From Deltaproteobacteria bacterium (GTDB lineage Bacteria > Myxococcota > Kuafuiibacteriia > Kuafuiibacteriales > Kuafuiibacteriaceae): a DNA stretch of 64,000 bases. Within the stretch, counting starts at the first letter, position 1. Every line of letters begins with the position of its first letter. Location of the stretch: positions 5,244,501-5,308,500 of the forward strand of contig JADJPE010000005.1 in assembly GCA_016713425.1 (NCBI GenBank), read 5' to 3'. Of the stretch, positions 8,415 through 18,077 are shown in pieces. Position numbers and translations under genes: made by a program. Under the pieces are notes generated by a model. The model searched no databases. It was not told the origin of the DNA and saw only the letters and a program-made list of their open reading frames with translations.

Positions 8415-10732
8415 GCCTGAGTCTGAGTCTGAGCCTGGTCTTGCCTCTGCTTCGACGGGACGAGAACCGAACGTAAGAACGCCAGGACGTCGGCATTCTC
8501 CTCGATGCTCTTGGCCCGAAGATCGGCACCGCCGTGGCCCGATTCTCGCTCGACGCGCAGGAGTAGATCCTTGGCCGACGGGTCGCGCGTCGCGCTCTGG
8601 ATCGCGGCATAGAATTTTCGCGCATGCATGGGATCGACGCGGTCGTCCGTGTCGGCGGAGAGAAGCAGAAGCGCGGGATAGTCGGTGCCCGGAATGACGT
8701 GGTGATACGGTGAGTACGCGTAGAGCCACGCGAAATCATCGGGCTTCTCGGGATCGCCGTACTCGGGAATCCACGCCGGGCCGATGCCAAACTTCGGATA
8801 GCGAACCATATCAAGCAACGGAACCCCACATACGACGGCCGCCATCTTCGATGGCCCTTGCGTCATCGCAGCGCCCACGAGGAGGCCGCCGTTGGAGCGT
8901 CCCATGACCGCGAGATGTTCGGGTGAGGTGTAGCGTTGCTCGGCGAGCCAATCCGCCGCCTTGAGAAAGTCATCAAAGACGTTCTGCTTCTTGTCGAGCA
9001 TGCCCGCGCGATGCCAATCCTCGCCGAACTCACCGCCGCCTCGAAGGTTGGGCATGGCATAGAGACCGCCTTCTTCGACGAAGGCGTAGATGAGAGCCGA
9101 AAAGCGTGGTGTGAGTGGGATGTTGAAGCCGCCGTAGCCGTAGAGGATCGTCGGCGTTGTCCCGTCGGTCTTGAGATCGGCACGGTGGACGAGGAACATC
9201 GGGACGGATGTGCCGTCTTTGGAGGGGAAGAACTTCTGCTCGACCACGAACGGGCTGGGGTCGATGGGCGCATCACTCTTGAAGACACGCTCGATGCGTC
9301 CGGAGCGGATGGAGGCGCGATAGATCTCCTCCGGGAAAGTGAATGAGGTGAACGAGAAGTAGGCCTCGTCGGCCTCCTCCTCCCCGAGGAGTGGCGAGGC
9401 TGTGCCGAGGGAAGGCAGGCCCAGGACATGGCGCGGCTTCCCGGAGAGCGCGAAGATGGCGATCTCCGATGCCGCATTCTTCCAGTAGTTGACGACGAGG
9501 TGGCCGCCGAGAATCGAGAAGCTGTCGAGTGCGCGGACCCGGTCTTCGGGGATGATGCGCCGCCAGGCTTTGCGCTCGAGTTTCTCTGGGCGGACGGCGT
9601 AGATCTGCCAACGCGCAGCACCTTCGTTGGTCGCGACGTAGAAGATGTCTCGGTAGGCGCGAATCTGGTACAGGGCCTTGGTCCCGACCGCCAGAGGTCG
9701 CCATGTCCGCGCCTTCTCGAAAAGAGCCATGACGTAGACGTCCTGCTCCGCCCAACCACGGCTGATCGTGGCAAAGAGATAGCGTCCGTCGGACGAGACC
9801 TCGGCCTGCATGAAGCGGGACGGATCGTGGGTTGGGCCTCGAAAGATCTCGTCGTGGGCGGGGTCAGTCCCCAACCGGTGGTAGCGTATTTCGCCGTGCC
9901 CCATGAGCTCGTTGGGCGGGATGTTTGGATCGCTCGGCAGCCAGGTATAGAAAAAGCCGAGATTGTCGGGCGTCCATGAGGCTTCGGTATAGCGTTGCCC
10001 CGGGATCCGGTCGTTGGAGGCCACCTCGTTCGTATCGACCGAGCGCACGGTGAGCGTCGACTCGTCCCGGTTGCTCTCCTTTTCCATGTAGGCGACCCAG
10101 CGTCCGTCGTAGCTTGGAATAACGCTCGAGACGCTCACGGCACCGGAGGCGTCGAGTTTGAGCGGATCGATCAAGACCTTCGGAGCGCTCGCTCGCTCGT
10201 CGTTGCGTTCGTCGTTGCGCTCGCCGCGCTGCGCCTCGACAGATCGCCAGTAGTAGATAGGCTTTTCGGATGTGGCGGCTTTCCTCGAGAAGAACGCGCG
10301 CTGATTTCGGATCACCGGCGGGGACTCTGAGTCGATGTACGTGAGCGCGTGCAGGCGTTTCAGGTAAGTGCTGCGACCCGGGAGCTTCGCCAGAGCATTG
10401 CGCGCCTTCGCGTCGTGCGCTGCAACCCAGGCCTTCACCTCGGGGGCGTTCACATCCTCGAGCCATCGATAAGGATCGGCGACTTCGACCCCATGCAGCG
10501 TCTCCACGACGTCCTCCCGCCGCGTGGAGGAAGATCGTTGAAGGGCAGCGTCTTGCGCCAGCGCCTGCGCCTGCGCAGGATCGTTGGCCGTGTCTTCAGC
10601 CATGGATTGAGGCGTTTCCTGAGTATGAGGCATGGTGGAACCCCGACATGAAATGCTGGTGCCCACCACAAGGGGCGTGAACGCAGCGAGAAGTGATGCG
10701 CCACTGCGCATCCAAGGTGTCCGTTTAAGCAT
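8399..10732 (-). CDS. Prolyl oligopeptidase (S9A family)
   Basis: Cleaves post-proline bonds in short peptides. I start it at 10732, where a signal peptide begins (Met, Lys-Arg, hydrophobic stretch, then Cys at 'SISC', a possible lipobox); the open frame to 10903 is not needed. The beta-propeller domain carries the family segment 'VADPYRWLEDVNAPEV'. The catalytic domain shows GYGGFNIP, the nucleophile motif GRSNGG (Ser about 613), the Asp segment TDDRVDP and the His motif ESGHGG (His about 733). The extreme C-terminus is a Gln/Thr/Ala low-complexity tail encoded by GAGTCT-like hexamers. An N-terminal signal suggests an envelope location. Confidence 0.9.
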   Translation of the reverse strand: MLKRTPWMRSGASLLAAFTPLVVGTSISCRGSTMPHTQETPQSMAEDTANDPAQAQALAQDAALQRSSSTRREDVVETLHGVEVADPYRWLEDVNAPEVKAWVAAHDAKARNALAKLPGRSTYLKRLHALTYIDSESPPVIRNQRAFFSRKAATSEKPIYYWRSVEAQRGERNDERNDERASAPKVLIDPLKLDASGAVSVSSVIPSYDGRWVAYMEKESNRDESTLTVRSVDTNEVASNDRIPGQRYTEASWTPDNLGFFYTWLPSDPNIPPNELMGHGEIRYHRLGTDPAHDEIFRGPTHDPSRFMQAEVSSDGRYLFATISRGWAEQDVYVMALFEKARTWRPLAVGTKALYQIRAYRDIFYVATNEGAARWQIYAVRPEKLERKAWRRIIPEDRVRALDSFSILGGHLVVNYWKNAASEIAIFALSGKPRHVLGLPSLGTASPLLGEEEADEAYFSFTSFTFPEEIYRASIRSGRIERVFKSDAPIDPSPFVVEQKFFPSKDGTSVPMFLVHRADLKTDGTTPTILYGYGGFNIPLTPRFSALIYAFVEEGGLYAMPNLRGGGEFGEDWHRAGMLDKKQNVFDDFLKAADWLAEQRYTSPEHLAVMGRSNGGLLVGAAMTQGPSKMAAVVCGVPLLDMVRYPKFGIGPAWIPEYGDPEKPDDFAWLYAYSPYHHVIPGTDYPALLLLSADTDDRVDPMHARKFYAAIQSATRDPSAKDLLLRVERESGHGGADLRAKSIEENADVLAFLRSVLVPSKQRQDQAQTQTQAQKLN

Positions 10733-10745
10733 CGGTCGGCCGCTA

Positions 10746-11180
10746 TCATGGGCGCGGGCGGCTTGTGAACCGGCGACGGACGAGACCATGGCGACGGACG
10801 AGACCAGACTGGGGCCAAACCTTCGCGAAGAACCAGGCGCCGAGCGCGCTCCCCAAGAATGCGCCGACCGTGTCGGCCAGCCAATCAAGCCGGGAAGCGT
10901 CACGGCCCGGGACGAAAGACTGATGGAACTCGTCGCTCAGGCCGTAGATGCAGCCGAAGACCGTCGAGATCGCGATCAGCGGCCATGGGCCCCAACGTGT
11001 CGAGAAGAAAAGCGAGCGCACCGTGAGGAGACCGAGAAGCGAATACGCGACGAGATGCGCAACCTTGTCGCCGCCGGGCGTCGACGGCAGGACGGGCTGC
11101 GCAGATAGGGCGAAGATGAGCGCGCAGTAAGCGCAAGTTGGGCCGTAAAGCCAAACTGGACGGAGCCACGACGACCGCAT
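10746..11180 (-). CDS. VanZ-family membrane protein
   Basis: About 144 residues from the ATG at 11180, with four hydrophobic segments. The conserved VanZ blocks are visible: 'DKVAHLVAYSLLG' and 'GLSDEFHQSFVPGR' followed by 'DWLADTVGAFLG'. VanZ-like proteins are small inner-membrane proteins; the founding member gives low-level teicoplanin resistance, but most homologues have no assigned role. The frame continues upstream to 11279 without further homology. It lies head-to-head with the DUF2760/Hsp70 operon and ends just upstream of the peptidase start, in the same direction. Confidence 0.8.
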   Translation of the reverse strand: MRSSWLRPVWLYGPTCAYCALIFALSAQPVLPSTPGGDKVAHLVAYSLLGLLTVRSLFFSTRWGPWPLIAISTVFGCIYGLSDEFHQSFVPGRDASRLDWLADTVGAFLGSALGAWFFAKVWPQSGLVRRHGLVRRRFTSRPRP

Positions 11181-11237
11181 GGCTTCAAGGATGCGGATCG
11201 CATCGCCGTATGCCAAGCCCGCCCGAGGCCTGCCCTG

Positions 11238-11266
11238 TTGACACGCACCGGAGCGTGCCCTAACGC
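11238..11266 (+). promoter_or_regulatory. Putative promoter of the DUF2760-Hsp70 operon
   Basis: A perfect -35 box TTGACA (11238-11243) is followed by a 17-base spacer and a weak -10 TAACGC (11261-11266). The predicted start of transcription falls at or one base before the ATG at 11274, and no Shine-Dalgarno sequence precedes that ATG, so the mRNA may be leaderless. Confidence 0.45.
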
Positions 11267-11273
11267 CTCGCTC

Positions 11274-12029
11274 ATGCACCTCATCTTGGCGTTTCGTGCC
11301 TTTTTCGCTGCGCTGTTTGGCCGACGGTTGCCCCCAGAGGTGATACCGGTCGGCCTGCTGCCGTCGGCGACAGGAGACGACGGATCGGGCACCGCTGGCC
11401 CCGGCGCGGTGGGCGACGACAGGGCCATGGCCGAGACCCTCGAGGAACTCGAGCGACTTCGTTCGAGCGTTGCTCAGCTACAGACGGCCCTCGCGGCGCG
11501 CGACGTGGAGTTGAAGGCCTACGCCGAAGCCAAGACCAGACCCGATGCGACGGCAAAGGCCGGCGCGAACAGCAGCGCAAACTCGGGGGCGAAGGCCAAC
11601 GCTTCGGCTTCGGCTCCGGCTTCGGCCCCTCAGAGCGCCAAGACGTCATCGCCGGAGGCGGTGGCGGTGACGACGCTGGCTCTTCTTCAGACGCAAGGGC
11701 GGCTTCTCGACTTCCTCGCCGAGGACATCGGACCGTATGAGGACGCCGACATCGGCGCGGCGGTTCGTGAGATCCATCGCGATCTCAAACGAACCATCAA
11801 CGAGCATTTCAAGATTGTCCCCATACGCGCCGAAGAGGAAGACGCGCGCATCCAGATTCCGGCTGGGTACGATCCGCTCGAGGTGAAGCTTGTGGGCAAC
11901 GTCGTCGGGAAGCCACCGTTCAGTGGCGTGTTGAAGCACAAAGGATGGCGGGCGGCGGAAGTTCGCCTGCCTCAGATCCAAGACGGAACTCGGAATCTCG
12001 TGGTCGTTCCGGCGGAGGTGGAGATCTAG
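11274..12029 (+). CDS. DUF2760-family protein
   Basis: The start is taken at the ATG at 11274, which opens with an amphipathic/hydrophobic helix (residues 1-17). A coiled-coil-like stretch (about 55-85) and an Ala/Ser/Asn low-complexity linker (about 90-125) lead to the DUF2760 core. That core is recognisable by 'LLQTQGRLLDFLAEDI', the AAVREIH helix and the C-terminal beta-rich part ending in 'VVVPAEVEI'. DUF2760 genes are typically found next to Hsp70-family genes, as here, where the stop abuts the ATG of the first Hsp70 gene. A co-chaperone-like role is plausible but not shown. Confidence 0.85.
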   Translation: MHLILAFRAFFAALFGRRLPPEVIPVGLLPSATGDDGSGTAGPGAVGDDRAMAETLEELERLRSSVAQLQTALAARDVELKAYAEAKTRPDATAKAGANSSANSGAKANASASAPASAPQSAKTSSPEAVAVTTLALLQTQGRLLDFLAEDIGPYEDADIGAAVREIHRDLKRTINEHFKIVPIRAEEEDARIQIPAGYDPLEVKLVGNVVGKPPFSGVLKHKGWRAAEVRLPQIQDGTRNLVVVPAEVEI

Positions 12030-13931
12030 ATGGAAAACAAACCGCTCATCATTGGCATTGACCTCGGCACGACGAACAGCGCGGTCGCCTCGGTTGCGGC
12101 CACCACCGCTGAAGGTGTCGCTCAAGGTGTTGTCGGGGACGCGGCCGCCGCGGCCTCCGCGGACGCCACGGACGACAGCATAGCGCCATCGGACGCGGCC
12201 CTCCCAAGCGAGGCGGGCGGAGCGGGCGTGCCGACGGCAACGCCTCAGATCTTCTCGGTCCTCCAGGTGGTTCGGCCGGGCGACATCCAGCCTCGACGAA
12301 CCCTCCCCTCCTTTCTCTACGTCGCGGAGCCTACGGAGTTTCCGGCCGGCGCGATGGATCTTCCCTGGGCTTCGGATCGGACGTTCTTCGTAGGTGAAGG
12401 CGCACGTGAACGTGGCGCGGAAGTCCCGCTTCGGATGATCTCGAGCGCGAAGAGCTGGCTATCCCATGACAAGGCCGATCGGCGCGGTGCGATCTTGCCG
12501 CATCAAGCGCCCGAGGGCGTGGAGCGCCTGTCACCGGTCACCGCCGCAACCCGCTACCTTGAACATCTGCGCGACGCGTGGAACGCCGCCGAGCCCGAGA
12601 ACCCCTTCGAACGACAACACCTGTTGTTGACCGTGCCGGCGAGCTTCGATGCCGTAGCGCGAGATCTGACGCTTGAAGCCGCACGAAACGCAGGCTTGGT
12701 TGACGTAACCCTGCTCGAGGAGCCGCTCGCTGCGTTCTATGCGTGGCTCGCTTTGGTGGGCGAGAGCTGGCGGTCGAGACTTCGCCCCAACGAGCGCATC
12801 TTGGTCTGCGACGTCGGTGGTGGGACGTGCGATTTTTCGTTGATCGAGGTCACGGACGATGGCCAGGGCAACCTGAGCCTCGAGCGCGTAGCGGTCGGGG
12901 AGCATATTCTCTTGGGCGGCGACAACATGGATCTCGCCCTCGCCTACGTGCTCATGCAGAAGCTCGCCGAGAGTGGGAAGACGATCGACGCGGCGCAACA
13001 GCGTGCTCTGGTAAGCGGCGCGCGTCGGGGCAAGGAAGAGCTACTCTCAGACTCGAACCTAAACGAGGTGCCCGTCACCATCTTGGGGCGAGGAGGCAAG
13101 CTCATTGGCGGGAAGATTCAGACGACGCTGACTCGCCAAGATGTGGAGCAGGTTCTGGTCAATGGCTTCTTCCCGGCGTGTAGCAAAGAGGATTCACCGC
13201 AGACGAACAAGCGGGCGGGGTTTGTCGAGCTCGGCCTGCCTTTCGTTGCCGACGCAGCGATCACACGGCATCTTGCGAAGTTTCTCCGCACTCACGCCGA
13301 GGACCGCATGCCAACCCATATCCTCTTCAACGGTGGCGTCTTCAATAGCGCCCTGCTGCGAAACCGGCTCGTGGAGGTGATCGGAAGCTGGATGGATCGT
13401 GCGCCCGACGTACTGCCCGATGCGGACTACGACCTTGCGGTTGCGCGGGGGGCGGCCTACTACGGGTTGGTTCAACGTGGACGCGGCATCCGTATTCGCG
13501 GCGGCGTCGCACGGAGTTACTACATCGGCATCGAGGGCGCCGTGCCGGCGGTGCCGGGCATCGCGCCGCCCGTGCGCGCGTTGTGCGTCGTACCGTTCGG
13601 CATGGAAGAAGGCAGCGAGGCACGCGTACCGAGCGCTGACATCGGACTCGTCGTCGGCGAGCCGGTGGCTTTTCGCTTTTTCTCGGCAACCAGTCGGAAG
13701 AATGATGCGATCGGGCACGTGCTCGATGAGTTCACTTGGCCGTCGGTGCTGACCGAGACCGCGCCCGTCACGACGATGCTCGAAGCGCCGGGTCTGGAGC
13801 CGGGTACGTTGGTTCCGGTTCATCTCGAAGTGAAGCTGACCGAGATCGGAACGCTCGAGCTTTGGTCGGTCGCGAACGATGGCCAGAGATGGCGCCTCGA
13901 GTTCAACGTCCGCGACAAAGAGAGAGCGTGA
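12030..13931 (+). CDS. Hsp70-family ATPase (DnaK-like), first of pair
   Basis: The actin-like ATPase phosphate-1 motif 'GIDLGTTNSAVA' is at residues 9-20 and the phosphate-2 motif 'VCDVGGGTCDFS' at about 259-270; 'LEEPLAAFYAW' and 'LFNGGVFNS' are typical Hsp70 blocks. An Ala/Asp-rich insertion (about residues 25-70) follows the first strand. After about residue 500 the chain matches a reduced substrate domain and lacks a DnaK C-terminal lid, so it is not the canonical chaperone DnaK. It starts directly after the DUF2760 stop with a good GGAGG upstream, and is followed within 4 bases by a second Hsp70 gene. Confidence 0.88.
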   Translation: MENKPLIIGIDLGTTNSAVASVAATTAEGVAQGVVGDAAAAASADATDDSIAPSDAALPSEAGGAGVPTATPQIFSVLQVVRPGDIQPRRTLPSFLYVAEPTEFPAGAMDLPWASDRTFFVGEGARERGAEVPLRMISSAKSWLSHDKADRRGAILPHQAPEGVERLSPVTAATRYLEHLRDAWNAAEPENPFERQHLLLTVPASFDAVARDLTLEAARNAGLVDVTLLEEPLAAFYAWLALVGESWRSRLRPNERILVCDVGGGTCDFSLIEVTDDGQGNLSLERVAVGEHILLGGDNMDLALAYVLMQKLAESGKTIDAAQQRALVSGARRGKEELLSDSNLNEVPVTILGRGGKLIGGKIQTTLTRQDVEQVLVNGFFPACSKEDSPQTNKRAGFVELGLPFVADAAITRHLAKFLRTHAEDRMPTHILFNGGVFNSALLRNRLVEVIGSWMDRAPDVLPDADYDLAVARGAAYYGLVQRGRGIRIRGGVARSYYIGIEGAVPAVPGIAPPVRALCVVPFGMEEGSEARVPSADIGLVVGEPVAFRFFSATSRKNDAIGHVLDEFTWPSVLTETAPVTTMLEAPGLEPGTLVPVHLEVKLTEIGTLELWSVANDGQRWRLEFNVRDKERA

Positions 13932-13935
13932 TCTC

Positions 13936-16900
13936 GTGACGTCGACACCCCACGCGGAGTTCGTGGTCGGGATCGATCTGGGCACGTCGAACTCGGCGCT
14001 GGCCTACGCTTCACTCGAAGAGGTACGCCGCCTCGGACGCCCCGCGATTCACGTGCTTGCGGTCCCTCAACTCGTCGCCCCGGGCGACGTTCAGAATCGG
14101 GCTCTCCTTGCTTCCGCGATCTACGAACCGGCTGAATACGAGTTTGCGGCAGGGCAGACCGATTTGCCCTGGTCGAAGGCGACGGAGGAGGCGAAAGCCC
14201 GGACGTTCAACGTCGTGGGGGAAGCGGCGCGCCGACTCGGTGCGCGGACGCCGGTTCGTCTCATCGAGTCGGCGAAGAGCTGGCTCTGTCACGGAGGTGT
14301 CAATCGAACGGCCGCCATCTTGCCGTGGCATGCGCCGGAGGGCATCCCAAAGATGTCGCCGGTCGACGCCTCGGCCGCGCTCCTTCGCCACCTTCGCGAT
14401 GCGTGGGATCAGGAGATGGCAGCCGAGAATGCTGCGCGCCGTCTCGAACATCAGCGGGTAGTCGTTACGGTTCCCGCGTCGTTCGATGAGATCGCGCGAC
14501 AGCTCACGCTCGAAGCGGCCAAGCGAGCTGGATTGCTGGGCGTCACGCTGATCGAAGAGCCGCTGGCTGCGTTTTACGCATTCATCGCGCGAACAGGCGG
14601 CACGCCGCGCACGACCGGTCTCAGGCCTGGCGATCGTGTGCTCGTCGCAGACGTCGGCGGCGGCACGACTGACTTCACGCTCGTGGAAGTGCGGCGTCCC
14701 TCTTCTGAGAGCGTAGGTCATGACGTAGCTCGTGACGTAGCTCGTGAGGTGGCGCGTGACATGGCTCAGGACGCAGCTCGTGAGGGCGGATCGAGTCACG
14801 AAGGATGGACGCCTGACGAGGCCCGCGATGGGGCAGTCAGTCGTGACGAGGCTGTGCTGGCCTTCGAGCGGACGGCGGTCGGCGACCATTTGTTGCTTGG
14901 TGGCGACAACATGGACCTCGCGATCGCGCACGCGCTGGAAGGTGAGTTATCGAAGGCGAAAAAGCTCGACGCCGAGGGTTGGGCCCAGCTCAAGCTCGAG
15001 TGTCGGCTGGCGAAGGAAGCGTTGTTCGCCAATCCAAGTGTCGAGTCGCTGCCGATCGTCCTGACCGGGCGAGGACGCAAGCTGGTGGGCGGCACCGTGA
15101 AGACCGAGCTCTCGCGGGCGCAGCTTCTCAATATCGTGCTCGACGGCTATTTCGCAGCGCTCGAACCGGGAGATGAAGCGCGTCCACTTCGGGCACCGAG
15201 GGCGGCCGGCTTTTCAGAGTACGGCCTTCCTTTTGCGAGCGAACCGGCCATCACGCGACACCTGGCCGCGTTCTTGTGTCGTCATGCGCCGCCCGGCGAA
15301 GCGGTCACCCCGATCGACGGTATCCTGTTCAACGGCGGGACGCTCAAGCCGACGGTGATCCGGGAGCACATGAGCAAGGTCGTGGGCGCGTTCTTACGCG
15401 CCAAGTCGGGGCGCGCCGACTTGCCCGACCCACGCCCGTTGACCTTCGACGACGGCGACGAAGCGCTGGAGTTGGCGGTGGCACGGGGTGCAGCCTATTT
15501 CGGACTCGTTCGCGAGGGTCTGGGCGTGCGCGTGGGCGGAGGTTCGCCTCGGGAATACTTTCTCGGCGTGGCCACCGACGCGAGCGAGACCGTGCCCGAT
15601 GGGCACGTGCGCGTCCTTTGTATCGCACCCCGCGGAATGCAGGACGGGCAACGGATCGATCTGTCAGAGCAGGAGTTCACGCTCATCACGAATCGTCCTG
15701 TCCAGTTCCCGCTGTATGCGACAACCTCGCCGCGTCAGGATCCGGTGGGACGCCTGCTCACGTTGAACGAGGCGGAGCTGACCAAGCTTCCGCCGCTCCA
15801 GACGGTCGTTCGGTTTGGCAAGCAACGGGCGGGCACGCCGGTGCCCGTCCGCATGCAGGTTCGCCGAACGGAGCTGGGGACGCTCGAAGTGGCCTGCCTG
15901 TCGAAGATGAGCGGCGCCCGATTCAAGCTCGAGTTCGATCTGCGCAGTCAGGAGACGCGCGATCTTCAGCGTGAGGACGGCGACGCGCCCGACGCGGCGG
16001 TTGAGGCCAGAGCGTCCGAAGGCCGTTCCGAGCCGGACGTCGTAGTGGCCGCGGATACGGCCAACACGGCTGACGCGGATAGCATGGACCGTGTAGGGGG
16101 CGCTGAGCCCGATCCCTTCGGAGGCGCCGGGCTCCGCTTGCCACCGGAGCAGGGCGAGGTGGAGCCGGAGCGCATCGAGGCCGCGAAAGCGCGCATCGAG
16201 GCAACGTTTGCGATGACGGGCCCGCGACCTGACCCAGACCACCTGATGAAGGGCCTCGAAGACGACCTCGCACTGAAGCGTGACGCCTGGTCACTTTCGA
16301 TCCTCCGTGGCTTCGCGGAGACTTTGCTTGAGATGCTCGATCGACGAAGCATCAGCGCCGACATCGAAGTGCGTTGGATGAACCTGGTGGGCTTCTGTCT
16401 TCGGCCAGGCTTCGGAATGCCCCTCGACGACTGGAGGGTTCGTCAGCTCTGGAAGATCCACGGGCCTGGCCTCTTACATCCGGCGAGCGATCCGGCGGAG
16501 CTCAATTGGTGGATTCTTTGGCGGAGGGTCGCCGGAGGCCTGTCGCGAGGGCACCAGGAAGAGCTTGCGTCTCGCGTGTTCCCGCTCATCATCCCGGGAC
16601 TCGCCAAGCGTGCGAAGAAGAAACCACCTCGAGCCCAAAGCCAGCAGGCCGCCGAGATGTGGCGTGCCGCGGCTTCGCTTGAGCAGATCGGGGCCAAATC
16701 CCGCGCCCAGCTTGGTGATGCCCTCCTCACGCTGCTCGAGGAACGCAGGGCGCCAAGGGCCGCGTTCTGGTGCTTGGGGCGGATCGGTGCGCGCCGTGTT
16801 CTCTATGGTCCTCGTGAGGCGACGGTGCGTGCCTCCACGGTCGTCGACTGGGTCAGACGGCTCATGGCGCTGGCGAAGCCCCCGAAGGACGAGAGCCCGG

Positions 16901-17130
16901 CGGTGTGCCTCCTTGCGCTGGCTCGGCGCACGGGGGATCGACAGTTCGACCTCGACGAACCGATACGGCACGAGATCGCCGCGTTCTTGAAGGCGCGCGA
17001 TGTGCCTGAGAGCCTTCTCCGCCCGCTCTTCGAAATTGTCGAAATCGACCGCACGACCGAAGGTCAAGCCTTTGGCGAGGGCTTGCCGGTCGGGCTTCGG
17101 CTGTCCGCTTCGGGGGGGGGTATGGTTTGA
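13936..17130 (+). CDS. Hsp70-family ATPase with DUF3731-like C-terminal region
   Basis: Starts at GTG 13936, four bases after the previous stop. Phosphate-1 'GIDLGTSNSALAYAS' lies at residues 13-27 and phosphate-2 'VADVGGGTTDFTLVEV' at about 237-252, so the N-terminal 600 residues are an Hsp70 ATPase. A charged repeat (VARD/VARE units, about 260-290), encoded by GACGTAGCTCGT 12-mers at 14711-14785, is inserted in the ATPase domain. The C-terminal 350 residues are helical and match the DUF3731 extension seen in Hsp70 proteins of DUF2760 operons. The three genes form one unit, probably a chaperone-like complex of unknown clients. Confidence 0.87.
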   Translation: MTSTPHAEFVVGIDLGTSNSALAYASLEEVRRLGRPAIHVLAVPQLVAPGDVQNRALLASAIYEPAEYEFAAGQTDLPWSKATEEAKARTFNVVGEAARRLGARTPVRLIESAKSWLCHGGVNRTAAILPWHAPEGIPKMSPVDASAALLRHLRDAWDQEMAAENAARRLEHQRVVVTVPASFDEIARQLTLEAAKRAGLLGVTLIEEPLAAFYAFIARTGGTPRTTGLRPGDRVLVADVGGGTTDFTLVEVRRPSSESVGHDVARDVAREVARDMAQDAAREGGSSHEGWTPDEARDGAVSRDEAVLAFERTAVGDHLLLGGDNMDLAIAHALEGELSKAKKLDAEGWAQLKLECRLAKEALFANPSVESLPIVLTGRGRKLVGGTVKTELSRAQLLNIVLDGYFAALEPGDEARPLRAPRAAGFSEYGLPFASEPAITRHLAAFLCRHAPPGEAVTPIDGILFNGGTLKPTVIREHMSKVVGAFLRAKSGRADLPDPRPLTFDDGDEALELAVARGAAYFGLVREGLGVRVGGGSPREYFLGVATDASETVPDGHVRVLCIAPRGMQDGQRIDLSEQEFTLITNRPVQFPLYATTSPRQDPVGRLLTLNEAELTKLPPLQTVVRFGKQRAGTPVPVRMQVRRTELGTLEVACLSKMSGARFKLEFDLRSQETRDLQREDGDAPDAAVEARASEGRSEPDVVVAADTANTADADSMDRVGGAEPDPFGGAGLRLPPEQGEVEPERIEAAKARIEATFAMTGPRPDPDHLMKGLEDDLALKRDAWSLSILRGFAETLLEMLDRRSISADIEVRWMNLVGFCLRPGFGMPLDDWRVRQLWKIHGPGLLHPASDPAELNWWILWRRVAGGLSRGHQEELASRVFPLIIPGLAKRAKKKPPRAQSQQAAEMWRAAASLEQIGAKSRAQLGDALLTLLEERRAPRAAFWCLGRIGARRVLYGPREATVRASTVVDWVRRLMALAKPPKDESPAVCLLALARRTGDRQFDLDEPIRHEIAAFLKARDVPESLLRPLFEIVEIDRTTEGQAFGEGLPVGLRLSASGGGMV

Positions 17131-17165
17131 AACCGTCGAGGCGCTCGCTGATCAAGCACAGGTGA

Positions 17166-17828
17166 CTAGTCGGCGAACACCGGCTCGGCTGGGGTGTCTT
17201 TCCAGGACGCGGGCCAGGTGGTGACCACGCTCTCGCGCCGCGCGATCGTCTGGTACGCGATCGACAACCGAGGATATCGAGTGTCGAGGTGCAGTCCGTG
17301 GCGTACGCAGCTCGCGAGATATGGGAAGACGGAGAGGTCAGCCAACGAAATGGCGCCGCCGGCAAGATACAGCCCCCCTTCGCATTCCAAGTATTTCTCC
17401 CAGCGCATCCACTCGAGCTTGAGCGCTCCGACCAATTCTTCCATCCGTTTCGGATCGGCGCTTTCCGGGGCCACGGTGGTCTTGTAGCGCCAGACCGCCA
17501 CGAAGGTGGCCGCGAGATAGTTGCTGACTTCATTCAGGCGCGTAAGCGCAACGCCTTGCGCCTCACGGCGTTTTGGCATGAGCGCGATCGGCTGCGGATA
17601 GGCCTGATCGAGGTACTGAATGATCGCGTTCGTTTCGAATACGGACTGATACCCGTCGCGCAGTGAAGGAAGATTCCCGCGTGGGTTGATGTCGAGGAGC
17701 TCTTCCGGCTTGTCGTCCATCGAGACGGCGATTTCCTGCGCCTTGAGCTTCTTCTCGGCCAGCACAAGTTGAACGCGCCACGTGGGCGGGCTGCCGTCGT
17801 ACGTAGGTCTCCACAACGTAATCGCCAT
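17166..17828 (-). CDS. Glutathione S-transferase family protein
   Basis: 220 residues from the ATG at 17828, which has a clear AGGAGG Shine-Dalgarno six bases upstream; the frame continues to 17930 without support. The N-terminal thioredoxin-like domain contains 'NPRGNLPSL' (cis-Pro loop) and 'FETNAIIQYLDQ', the glutathione-binding segment. The C-terminal helical domain has 'LAGGAISLADLSVFPYL', the GST N-capping motif with the conserved Asp. Such proteins conjugate glutathione to electrophiles or act as peroxidases; the substrate cannot be predicted. It is transcribed alone, away from the tRNA. Confidence 0.88.
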   Translation of the reverse strand: MAITLWRPTYDGSPPTWRVQLVLAEKKLKAQEIAVSMDDKPEELLDINPRGNLPSLRDGYQSVFETNAIIQYLDQAYPQPIALMPKRREAQGVALTRLNEVSNYLAATFVAVWRYKTTVAPESADPKRMEELVGALKLEWMRWEKYLECEGGLYLAGGAISLADLSVFPYLASCVRHGLHLDTRYPRLSIAYQTIARRESVVTTWPASWKDTPAEPVFAD

Positions 17829-17960
17829 CCGTGCACCTCCTAACTCACACCTATGTCCGGACCGCCCTAGTCTGCCTACCTTCGAGGTTTTCGCCAAGTC
17901 GTGCCCCGGTCGAAGGCCGCCCAATCTCAAGAACCATGTGTCATTTCAGCGTTCTTTTTG

Positions 17961-17989
17961 TTGACTCCCCACCTAGGCTCGAGTACCAC
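17961..17989 (+). promoter_or_regulatory. Putative tRNA-Asp promoter
   Basis: TTGACT (17961-17966), a 17-base spacer and TACCAC (17984-17989) precede the mature tRNA start by 11 bases. Spacing and position fit a sigma-70 promoter for the tRNA. Confidence 0.55.
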
Positions 17990-18000
17990 ACCTGGCCAGC

Positions 18001-18077
18001 GGGGTCGTAGTTCAGTTGGTTAGAATGCCGGCCTGTCACGCCGGAGGTCGCGAGTTCGAGTCTCGTCGGCCCCGCCA
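18001..18077 (+). tRNA. tRNA-Asp (anticodon GTC)
   Basis: A complete cloverleaf with encoded CCA. The acceptor stem GGGGTCG (18001-18007) pairs with CGGCCCC (18067-18073), with a G discriminator and CCA at 18075-18077. The anticodon GTC is at 18035-18037 and the T loop GTTCGAGTC is intact. The 3' end is the insertion site of the mobile element: the serine recombinase frame runs antisense through the tRNA to 18036. Because the recombination core starts at 18071, integration regenerates the 3' end and leaves the tRNA functional. Confidence 0.97.
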
